This document shows positions 16,642 through 22,756 of a stretch of 64,000 bases of DNA, one piece after another. Within the stretch, counting starts at the first letter, position 1. Every line of letters begins with the position of its first letter. Source of the stretch: Arthrobacter bambusae (lineage in GTDB: Bacteria; Actinomycetota; Actinomycetes; Actinomycetales; Micrococcaceae). Below the pieces are notes generated by a model. The model was not told the DNA's origin and ran no database searches. It worked only from the letters and a program-made list of their open reading frames with translations. The stretch is from the NCBI RefSeq assembly GCF_030812595.1, contig NZ_JAUSSZ010000002.1, positions 346,264 through 410,263 of the forward strand. The letters run 5' to 3'. A program made the translations under genes and the position numbers.

Positions 16642-16791
16642 TCACTTTGCTTGCCTCCTATAGACAAACCATGTCGCAAGACTCGCCGCGGATGCCGCCA
16701 GGGAGAGCACCCACGTGGCCTGATTGCCGACGAAAGAAATGATGGCAACGATCAAGAGCATTACGGCAGCGGTGAGAGTTAGAACTTTCAA
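16642..16791 (-). CDS. Very small membrane protein, 49 residues
   Basis: A minus-strand frame from TTG 16791 to TGA 16642. It reads as two hydrophobic segments (LTLTAAVMLLIVAIISFVGN and WVLSLAASAASLATWFVYRR) ending in QAK. The start is 9 bases after the stop of the upstream gene (16801), and AGGG of that stop region serves as ribosome site, so translation is probably coupled. Function unknown. Support is the uninterrupted frame, hydrophobic pattern and operon position. Confidence 0.5.
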   Translation of the reverse strand: MKVLTLTAAVMLLIVAIISFVGNQATWVLSLAASAASLATWFVYRRQAK

Positions 16792-16800
16792 CTGATGACC

Positions 16801-17031
16801 CTAAAGTGAGCTGTCCTGACCGGACTTTCTTAGCCGGTAACGGTGAATCGCCGGGACACCAATAAAGATGTAACCAAACGCTATGGCCGGGTATCCGACC
16901 CACAGCGGGCCGAGCAACTCGCGAACGGGGCCAATGAAAATCATGGCTACGCCCAGGAGCGCTATTGCGAGCGTCAGCCAGCCGCTCCAACCGTGAAGCA
17001 TTACGTGTCGGGTTTCTTCTGCGGTGATCAT
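16801..17031 (-). CDS. Small two-helix membrane protein
   Basis: A 76-residue protein with segments WLTLAIALLGVAMIFIGPVR and PLWVGYPAIAFGYIFIGVPA and a basic tail (RYRLRKSGQDSSL). The frame opens upstream to 17094. ATG 17031 is chosen because AGGAG lies 8 bases before it and the upstream codons are not protein-like. It is followed by the 49-residue gene, probably as an operon. Function unknown. Confidence 0.6.
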   Translation of the reverse strand: MITAEETRHVMLHGWSGWLTLAIALLGVAMIFIGPVRELLGPLWVGYPAIAFGYIFIGVPAIHRYRLRKSGQDSSL

Positions 17032-17123
17032 TTCCCAACTCCTATGCCTTGTTTCCCGGCAATCTCTGCAACTGGGGATGACCCGGGATGGCAATCTGGA
17101 CAGGTCTTCTTACAACCACCGGG

Positions 17124-17426
17124 CTACGAGTTTTCGTACTTGTTCCGTGTAAGCCGCTGCCGCACCAGCGAGTAAGCAACCCATGCGATGGCGCCCACTA
17201 AGGGCAACGCCAGAATCGCCACTGCTACTACGACCTTGACGGGTGTAGAAATCCACTTTGACGCCGTCAGTGAAGCGAGCGCGATAACTACCAGGACCAA
17301 GTAGACGATACCGAATAGAGGTGTAGCCCAGGAGTTGGCGTCCGGGATGACCGGATTAGCTGGACTCAACGCTACTGAGAGATCCGTCTCCACGACGGTG
17401 ACACCGTTGCCCTGTAGAAGTTTCAT
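17124..17426 (-). CDS. PLDc_N-type small membrane protein
   Basis: A 100-residue protein with two membrane helices (PLFGIVYLVLVVIALASLTA and VVVAVAILALPLVGAIAWVA) followed by YSLVRQRLTRNKYE. The second helix with LPLVGAIAWVAY matches the phospholipase-D-nuclease N-terminal (PLDc_N) membrane motif, which occurs alone in many actinobacterial short proteins. GTG 17429 directly precedes ATG 17426 and either could be used. Function unknown. Confidence 0.65.
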   Translation of the reverse strand: MKLLQGNGVTVVETDLSVALSPANPVIPDANSWATPLFGIVYLVLVVIALASLTASKWISTPVKVVVAVAILALPLVGAIAWVAYSLVRQRLTRNKYENS

Positions 17427-17452
17427 CACAGCAAAATAAGCCCCGCCGTGGG

Positions 17453-17548
17453 CGTCTCCGTGTGCGATGCCCCGAATCTCAGTGTGATTTCACCAAAAAT
17501 CCGTGTGAAAAGAGCCAATCTCAGTGTGCGAAAGCGGCCTTCTCCGTG
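17453..17548 (-). repeat. Array of five CACGGAGA/CACTGAGA units (right, inward)
   Basis: On the minus strand, units CACGGAGAAGG, CACTGAGATTGG, CACGGATTTTTGG, CACTGAGATTCGG and CACGGAGACGCC have their CAC ends at 17548, 17526, 17505, 17484 and 17462. The steps are 22, 21, 21 and 22. It is the mirror partner of 15482-15580; both outer units read GAACACG-N-AGA. No gene lies in 17430-17781. Confidence 0.75.
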
Positions 17549-17781
17549 TTCCCGAGCCCGTAGTCGCCATTCCAATCGCCCGCACAGTCGACGATTGCTG
17601 AGGCCTCGTGCCGTCAGCTGGACGACGCACTCGAACAACTGGTAACCAGTTCAGCGATCCGAGGAACAAAGAAAGTTACGATCCCATTACTGGAACCACT
17701 TCCTGAACCGAATCATGACGGCGACGATAAATTTTGGGTATTTACGGCCATTCCGAACGCTCGCGAGAGACGGAGAAAACA

Positions 17782-18171
17782 TTGAACAGAACAGTAACCA
17801 GGGGATTATTGTTCGGGGCCGGGTTCGGATGCGCGTATGTATTCGTGGTTCTTCTCCTGGGAGGACCCAGCGGCTTGGGCGTGGCGGTACTCGCGAGCCT
17901 CGGTGGTGCGTCGGTCGGTGCCGTGTCGGGTTGCATCATTGCCGTCCTGACCTTTTCGGTGTGTCGCCTGACCGGAATCCGAAGTGATTATGAAAAATTC
18001 GCGGCTGCCGTAATTACCGGAGTTTCGACCCTGGTGATCCTCGTTGCCTTGGATTCGATATCGGAATCAAAATGGCCGTGGTGGACGAACCTTGTTTCGG
18101 CGGGTGCAGCAGCCGTAGTTGGTGGACTCTCGTGGCCTCGGACGAAAACTGTCGTCGGGGAATCTCGCTAG
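17782..18171 (+). CDS. Membrane protein, four helices, unknown
   Basis: A 129-residue protein with hydrophobic segments around LLFGAGFGCAYVFVVLLLGG, VAVLASLGGASVGAVSGCII, AAVITGVSTLVILVALDSIS and NLVSAGAAAVVGGLSWP. TTG 17782 is chosen as start because GGAG lies 6 bases upstream. The frame opens earlier at another TTG (17734) without a ribosome site. Function unknown. Its last 105 bases overlap the opposite-strand frame 18067-18348. Confidence 0.5.
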   Translation: MNRTVTRGLLFGAGFGCAYVFVVLLLGGPSGLGVAVLASLGGASVGAVSGCIIAVLTFSVCRLTGIRSDYEKFAAAVITGVSTLVILVALDSISESKWPWWTNLVSAGAAAVVGGLSWPRTKTVVGESR

Positions 18172-18348
18172 TCTCCCCAACGGCAGGTCCTCAGCGCGAT
18201 GATGATCTTGTGCGCAGGAGAGGGCGAGGATCAAGAGAATAAAGCCACTGATCCAGCCGAGAAACGTAGCGGGGGTGCTGGTCCCTGCAAATGCGAATGA
18301 TGCCGCTGCCGCAAGGAGGCAGATGATGACAGGTTCGGCTGTTCGCAT
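18067..18348 (-). CDS. Possible small membrane protein, overlaps opposite gene
   Basis: A 93-residue frame with two N-terminal hydrophobic stretches (VIICLLAAAASFAFAG and FLGWISGFILLILALSC), then a polar tail. GGGGAAC precedes ATG 18348. The C-terminal third is antisense to the gene ending at 18171 and is probably not selected. The real protein may be shorter or the frame spurious. Confidence 0.35.
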   Translation of the reverse strand: MRTAEPVIICLLAAAASFAFAGTSTPATFLGWISGFILLILALSCAQDHHRAEDLPLGRLARFPDDSFRPRPRESTNYGCCTRRNKVRPPRPF

Positions 18349-18429
18349 TGTTCCCCTAACCGTGAGCGTACTCTCAGTTTATCGACCGCTGCGCCACCGC
18401 CGTAGCCTGCCGAAATAAATTCAAATCGG

Positions 18430-18458
18430 TTGACATGACGTAAGTCACTTTTTATATG
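18430..18458 (+). promoter_or_regulatory. Vegetative promoter
   Basis: TTGACA (18430-18435), 17-base spacer, TATATG (18453-18458). The spacer holds the inverted repeat TGAC-GTAA-GTCA. It would drive the genes at 18511 and 18915. Confidence 0.6.
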
Positions 18459-18510
18459 CTGGTATCGGTCATGCAGCTGGCGTTCTCGATTTAGTACGAG
18501 GAGGTCAGAC

Positions 18511-18915
18511 ATGGCGCCGATTCAGCCCAGTCACCCCCATCTCCATGGTCAAAAGACTGGCCACCCCGGTCTGGGCCCTGCACCGCTGGGTGCGACGTGG
18601 ACGCCGGACCCTTCCAGTGAACCTTGGCGTGGCTACGCGCCTAGGCAAAGCGCAGTTCAACAACTGTTTCGGCGTTGGCCATCAGTGCCCTCGCGCGAAC
18701 TGGAACGGATCCGTCTCGTGCTTCTTCACTGCGACGAAATAGCCCACTTTGCCGCAACTCACCAGCTCTCCGAACCAGCCCAGGCGTTGCTGGCTCTTGT
18801 TACGAGCGAACTAAAGCGGCGGCGGGAATCAGGAAATCATCAACCGCCCAGCGAAACCCCGGCTACAGCCCCTCGCAAACGTGCTCCAAGACGCCGTCGG
18901 GAAGACCTTCTCTGA
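18511..18915 (+). CDS. Hypothetical protein, 134 residues
   Basis: Not recognised. The first 45 residues are Pro/Gly-rich and probably disordered. Residues 46-100 look helical (SAVQQLFRRWPSVPSRELER, ALLALVTSELKRRRES), and the end is very basic (PRKRAPRRRREDLL), suggesting nucleic-acid or membrane-surface contact. GGAGG lies 7 bases before ATG 18511, with a promoter at 18430. Its stop codon overlaps the ATG of the next gene (TGATG at 18913-18917), so the two are translationally coupled. Confidence 0.6.
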   Translation: MAPIQPSHPHLHGQKTGHPGLGPAPLGATWTPDPSSEPWRGYAPRQSAVQQLFRRWPSVPSRELERIRLVLLHCDEIAHFAATHQLSEPAQALLALVTSELKRRRESGNHQPPSETPATAPRKRAPRRRREDLL

Positions 18916-19103
18916 TGGCGGGACACTTTGAATTGTTCACTGACAGCGGGGGTAGCTGCAGGGTGCGGCTGATTGATGAATTCGGAGAAGAGCTTGCCGT
19001 CTCCATTCCTTTCCGTGACACGGACGCTGCAGCCCGCGGGATCTATGCCTTCCGTGAGATCGCAGCAAGCGGACTGATTGAAGACCACACTTCCCGATTT
19101 TGA
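18915..19103 (+). CDS. DUF1508/YegP-type small protein
   Basis: A 62-residue protein: MAGHFELFTDSGGSCRVRLI, then EFGEELAVSIPFRDTDAAAR and GIYAFREIAAS. This is the YegP/DUF1508 pattern (FEIY-x-RWRL, then GE-x-IA and the helical GI-x-x-V end). The function of the family is not established. The start overlaps the stop of the 18511 gene. The open frame extends upstream through that gene in another register, which is not real. Confidence 0.7.
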   Translation: MAGHFELFTDSGGSCRVRLIDEFGEELAVSIPFRDTDAAARGIYAFREIAASGLIEDHTSRF

Positions 19104-19145
19104 GGTGCCCGCGTTGCGCGTATCGGTGGCGAACCGTAGCGGCAG

Positions 19146-19511
19146 TTACTTCTTCGACGAACGCGGTTTCGCGGCTTTCGGCGGAAGAGTTGCAACGTAG
19201 GTGAAAGCCTTCTCGACCCATTCCGCTGTTTGTTCTTCGTTGTCATCCCAGGCTTCGGGCAAGCCGACGTAGCCTCCCATTGCGCGCCCTTCCGGGCCGA
19301 ACGGAAGTGTCTCGTGCTCGGACTCGATGGCTGCCTTGTCGGCGTCGGAAAGCCTGACGCCGATCCGAGGGCCGAACAGTCCCGCGAACATGTTGCCGTT
19401 GACGAAGGCCCCCAGATTGCCGAACATCGGTTTGACCACAACGTCCGGGTTTTCAGGCACCACCGCGCGGAACCGGTCTTTGTCGGCGTCGGACGGTTTG
19501 GGTATCTGCAC
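19146..19511 (-). CDS. TfoX N-terminal domain protein
   Basis: A 121-residue protein with the TfoX/Sxy N-terminal domain: VVVKPMFGNLGAFVNGNMFA, then GLFGPRIGVRLSDAD and LPFGPEGRAMGGYVGLP, ending in a Lys/Ser-rich tail. In gamma-proteobacteria TfoX regulates competence. Stand-alone N-terminal-domain proteins in actinobacteria have no established role. It is convergent with the DUF1508 gene. Confidence 0.85.
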   Translation of the reverse strand: MQIPKPSDADKDRFRAVVPENPDVVVKPMFGNLGAFVNGNMFAGLFGPRIGVRLSDADKAAIESEHETLPFGPEGRAMGGYVGLPEAWDDNEEQTAEWVEKAFTYVATLPPKAAKPRSSKK

Positions 19512-19633
19512 GTGTCTGCTCCGTGATAGGAGATCGAAAAGCCTAGGACTGCATGCAGCATACGACGGCGGGACGCGGGCTGCCAGCGTTCGGCACCGTA
19601 TTCCTCGTCAATTGCGGACAGTAAGATGGGAAA

Positions 19634-20386
19634 ATGTCGAGTGCACCGCAAAATGAACCTGCAGACCAGGTTCAAGGAATTTTGGACCTTCAATCTGTCT
19701 TGGTAGGCGCACAGAATGCGTCTGAATTCCTTACCGGGCTCTCTAAGCTCGCTGCGGCCGCGATTTCAGAAGCTTCCGATGACGAGATCGAATGCGCAGT
19801 CACCGTCAAGGTCCGACGCCGGCCCCTCACCGCAGCGGGCAGCAGCGGGCGCGCCCTTGAGCTTGACCGTCTTGAGCAGGCCATCGGTGACGGTCCCTGC
19901 ATCAAGGCACTCCGGGAAATGTCACCTGTGATCATCGACGACGGTTCGATCGATTCCCGCTGGCCCGAGCTCACCAAAAAATTTGCCGCAATGGGCGTTC
20001 ACAGCTCATTGGGAATTCCCATGGAAATCAGCGACGACGCCAGTGCCGCGCTGAACTTTTTCGCATCCAGGCCAGGCGTGTTCACCCAAGATGTCTTCGA
20101 TAAGGCCGTGGGCTTTGCCGCTGGTGCCCGCGACATACTCCACTTGTCCGTGCGCATTGATGCCGCCCACCACCGGGCGGAGGATTTGGAATCGGCCATG
20201 CAAAGCAGGACCGCCATCGACCTGGCTTGCGGTGTCATCATGGCGCAAAACCGATGCTCGCAGGCAGAAGCGATGGAAATCCTCACGAGGGTTTCGAGCA
20301 ACCGCAACCGCAAACTTCGGGACGTAGCAACCGAACTGATCGAAGGGCTCTCCGGGAACAGCATCCAAACCCACTTCGACGGGTAG
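19634..20386 (+). CDS. GAF and ANTAR domain regulator
   Basis: A 250-residue cytosolic signalling protein. A GAF domain covers about 30-165 (LEQAIGDGPCIKALREMSPV, SLGIPMEISDDASAALNFFA). A C-terminal ANTAR RNA-binding domain covers about 185-243 (AMQSRTAIDLACGVIMAQNR, then CSQAEAMEILTRVSSNRNRK). ANTAR proteins bind paired hairpins in leader RNA to prevent termination. No such hairpin target is evident next to it. It starts at ATG 19634 shortly after the divergent TfoX gene. Confidence 0.9.
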   Translation: MSSAPQNEPADQVQGILDLQSVLVGAQNASEFLTGLSKLAAAAISEASDDEIECAVTVKVRRRPLTAAGSSGRALELDRLEQAIGDGPCIKALREMSPVIIDDGSIDSRWPELTKKFAAMGVHSSLGIPMEISDDASAALNFFASRPGVFTQDVFDKAVGFAAGARDILHLSVRIDAAHHRAEDLESAMQSRTAIDLACGVIMAQNRCSQAEAMEILTRVSSNRNRKLRDVATELIEGLSGNSIQTHFDG

Positions 20387-20458
20387 GAGCAGTAGGGCGC
20401 AGTCTTCCAAGCACAGGAACTGATGCGATCCTCCGGAAACGGTCCTAGAGTGTTGGCC

Positions 20459-20818
20459 ATGGCTATCGCACGCTTCCCGGTCGTGGTCCTCGACTGTCCC
20501 GATCCCAAGACCTTGGCCGAGTTCTACAGCGCCCTGCTCGAATGGAAAATCGAGCGGAACGACGACGACTGGTGGTCTATCCGCGCCGAGTACGGCGACT
20601 CGCTGGCCTTCCAAAAAGTAGAGTCCTTCAATCCGCCACAATGGCCTGGCCAAGATGTTCCGCAGCAGATGCACCTCGACCTCGTGGTCGACGACCTTGA
20701 TACGGCCGAGGCGGCTGTGCTCGAGCTCGGCGCGACTAAACACGAACACCAGCCCGGTACCTCATTCCGGGTCTTCTTCGACCCGGCCGGTCACCCTTTG
20801 TGCCTCTGCCTGGACTGA
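20459..20818 (+). CDS. VOC-family (glyoxalase-like) protein
   Basis: A 119-residue single-domain protein of the vicinal oxygen chelate fold: FPVVVLDCPDPKTLAEFYSA, MHLDLVVDDLDTAEAAVLEL, then FRVFFDPAGHPLCLCLD. The His and the closing Glu/Asp positions fit a metal or ligand pocket. ATG 20459 begins the fold; the frame is open from 20423. Specific substrate unknown. Confidence 0.82.
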   Translation: MAIARFPVVVLDCPDPKTLAEFYSALLEWKIERNDDDWWSIRAEYGDSLAFQKVESFNPPQWPGQDVPQQMHLDLVVDDLDTAEAAVLELGATKHEHQPGTSFRVFFDPAGHPLCLCLD

Positions 20819-20870
20819 TTACCTGGGCTGATGACTCCGTCGGGTGCTTTGCCAGGGCAGCCCGTTCGCC

Positions 20871-21635
20871 TCAAATAACCCGCTCCGCTCGTTCCCAATG
20901 GTCCCGCAGCAGCGCGGCAAGCCGGTCGGGTTCGGTTCGGTGCGGGGGATCGAAGTGGTGACGGTCCGGGATCATTTCGAGGCGAAAGTCCGGGAACACC
21001 GTGGACAGCCGCTCGGCAACCTCGCCATAGTCGTCAGGATTGCTCAGGCCGCCGAGGACAAAGAACACTGGGCGATCAAACGCAGCGAGTCGAGCCCTCT
21101 CCAGATCGTAAGTCTTGAAGTCCTGCAGAAATGCCCTGATCCCGGTCGGCCGCTTGGCCATCCACGGCGGGGGTCCACCCTCGGGCGGGGGCGACAGGAC
21201 GACGTCGGGCTTCACTCCCAGCCTCATGAACGCTGCCATGAACTGATCAGGCGGCAGTGTTTCCAGGGCTTCATATTCCTTCCAGACTTGGGCGTGTGCC
21301 GGACTCCAGTCCCAACGTCCCGCCCACGCGGGCTCCAGGAGCGCGAGGCTAAGCAGCCGGCCCGGATGCTTGGCAGCGAATGCCAAAGAGGCGGCTCCGC
21401 CTCCCGAATAGCCGAGCAAATGGAATGTCTCCCAGCCCCGTGCATCGGCTTCGCGGAGCACACCGTCGACCTCGGTGTCCAGGCTCCAGCCCGGCGGCGG
21501 CTCGTCGCCGTCGTACAGTTCCAGCTCCTTCGCGACGGCGTCGACGTCGGGACCCAGCGCTTCGATCAGGGCGCCGAAGGCTGGTTGGGCGGGAAGGACG
21601 CTCCCAGGAAGAAGGACGACCTGAATCGGCTTCAT
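20871..21635 (-). CDS. Alpha/beta hydrolase
   Basis: A 254-residue alpha/beta hydrolase. The nucleophile elbow is LLGYSGGGAASLAF (Ser near residue 96). The acid is probably within FVLGGLSNPDDYGEV, and the catalytic His is in DRHHFDPPHRTE. It is soluble, with no signal. The substrate cannot be inferred. It is convergent with the VOC gene (52-base gap). Confidence 0.82.
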   Translation of the reverse strand: MKPIQVVLLPGSVLPAQPAFGALIEALGPDVDAVAKELELYDGDEPPPGWSLDTEVDGVLREADARGWETFHLLGYSGGGAASLAFAAKHPGRLLSLALLEPAWAGRWDWSPAHAQVWKEYEALETLPPDQFMAAFMRLGVKPDVVLSPPPEGGPPPWMAKRPTGIRAFLQDFKTYDLERARLAAFDRPVFFVLGGLSNPDDYGEVAERLSTVFPDFRLEMIPDRHHFDPPHRTEPDRLAALLRDHWERAERVI

Positions 21636-21799
21636 GGCGGAACTCTACGCCGGTTGGTGCGGGAAAGAAGGGGAGATCCCGGAGTCCGCTGGAATGACCC
21701 TAGCGGGTAATTTGCGGGAGACCGCAGGAAACGCAGTTGGCGGCGTGCGCCAGATGAAGGATTTCGACAAAGACTAGCCATCCGCCGAAAGGCCTGTAT

Positions 21800-21950
21800 G
21801 CTTGTAGCTGTTGTTGTGTTTGGCATTTGGTAGTTCAGGCAGTTCCCGCGGTTCATCAACCGCGACCTTCTGAAGTAACGGTGGAGAACACCCCACACCG
21901 GAGGCCCGACAGTCGGGACAACCTCCACCTTCAGTAAGGAAACTGAAAAA
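21800..21950 (+). promoter_or_regulatory. Probable long 5' leader of the cold-shock gene
   Basis: About 150 bases upstream of cspA are free of genes and rich in short inverted repeats (CCGCGGTT-CATC-AACCGCG near 21848; GCCCGACAGTCGGGAC near 21904). Long structured leaders are typical of cold-shock mRNAs and control their stability and translation. AGTAAGGAAACTG lies just before ATG 21951. The transcription start is not determined. Confidence 0.5.
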
Positions 21951-22154
21951 ATGGCTACAGGTATCGTCAAGTGGTTCAACTCCGAAAAGGGCTTCGGCTT
22001 CATCTCCCCGGAAGATGGCAGCCAGGACGTTTTCGCTCACTACTCCGCAATTAACTCGGGCGGCTACCGCTCCCTCGAAGAGAACCAGAAGGTTTCCTTC
22101 GACGTCGAGCAGGGCCCCAAGGGTCCCCAGGCAGTAAACATCCAGGCTCTCTAA
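21951..22154 (+). CDS. cspA: Cold-shock protein, CspA family
   Basis: A 67-residue single OB-fold RNA chaperone: [20 protein letters not shown] carries RNP1 (KGFGFI) and DVFAHYSAI carries RNP2 (VFAH). It binds single-stranded nucleic acid and melts mRNA structure. It is monocistronic, with a structured leader before it and a strong terminator at 22168-22205. Confidence 0.95.
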   Translation: MATGIVKWFNSEKGFGFISPEDGSQDVFAHYSAINSGGYRSLEENQKVSFDVEQGPKGPQAVNIQAL

Positions 22155-22167
22155 GCTTCGGATTTCA

Positions 22168-22205
22168 AAAAGCAGGGCCGGTCAATGACCGGCCCTGCTT
22201 TTTTG
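22168..22205 (+). terminator. Rho-independent terminator of cspA
   Basis: AGCAGGGCCGGTC (22171-22183) pairs perfectly with GACCGGCCCTGCT (22187-22199), followed by six T. Confidence 0.92.
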
Positions 22206-22220
22206 TGCTTATTCGTAGGT

Positions 22221-22307
22221 TGAGCGACGCGCAAATTTCCTAGTGGTGCGCTAAATTCCTGACGCTACCGGAATTCGCGTAGCGCCAGGAATTTTCGTTG
22301 TCGCTCA
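22221..22307. repeat. Nested palindromic intergenic element
   Basis: The inner arms AAATTCCTGACGCTAC (22253-22268) and GTAGCGCCAGGAATTT (22279-22294) differ at one position. The outer arms TGAGCGAC (22221-22228) and GTCGCTCA (22300-22307) are exact. The stretch 22155-22756 holds no gene: it contains this element, the repeat array at 22492 and the leader of the regulator at 22757. Confidence 0.65.
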
Positions 22308-22491
22308 GCCATGCGCCCCCACTAGAACATATATTCGGATGGAGAAACTAAGATTCGAATACATATCCACATGCGCGAAGTTCGGCCTAGAGGTGGCCGC
22401 GAAGCCCCCGTAGCGTCGAAACCAGAGACCACCACCAGGAGGGCCATGGAGAATCCGCTGCCAAACCTCACCACCTTGGACGCCGGGGGAA

Positions 22492-22600
22492 CACTGAGTT
22501 TTCTCTGGCGCACACGTAGATGGGAAGTAAAACCCCACGTCAGCACACGTAGACGACGTCTCGCGCACACTGAGTTTCGCCAAAACACCACTTAGATGGC
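22492..22600 (+). repeat. Array of CAC(G/T)nAGA units (left, inward) before bacteriocin island
   Basis: Plus-strand units CACTGAGTTTTC (22492), CACGTAGATGG (22513), CACGTCAGC (22536), CACGTAGACG (22546), CACTGAGTTTCG (22568) and CACTTAGATGG (22589). Steps are 21-23 apart from one broken interval. The last unit matches the last unit of the array at 15482. Its inward-facing partner is at 30163-30270. Confidence 0.75.
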
Positions 22601-22756
22601 CTTTTTGGAATCTACGGTTGCCCTTGGAACGAACTTCGTCAGCGCACCTGGCGAAATTCGGTGGAGGTGCCCGGAAGGCGCTTCCGACGCCCGGCCTTGG
22701 GCGGGAACAGTTGAATCGTCTGGACCTTGCACCGCCTTCGGCCCGGAGAGCGTTGG

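Noticed and set aside
16642..16791. Plus-strand frames over the 49-residue membrane gene
   Set aside because: The plus-strand frames have no hydrophobic or domain pattern, whereas the minus-strand frame is coupled to its operon.
17124..17638. Minus-strand frame 17426-17638
   Set aside because: It overlaps the repeat array and has low-complexity Arg-rich content; not protein-like.
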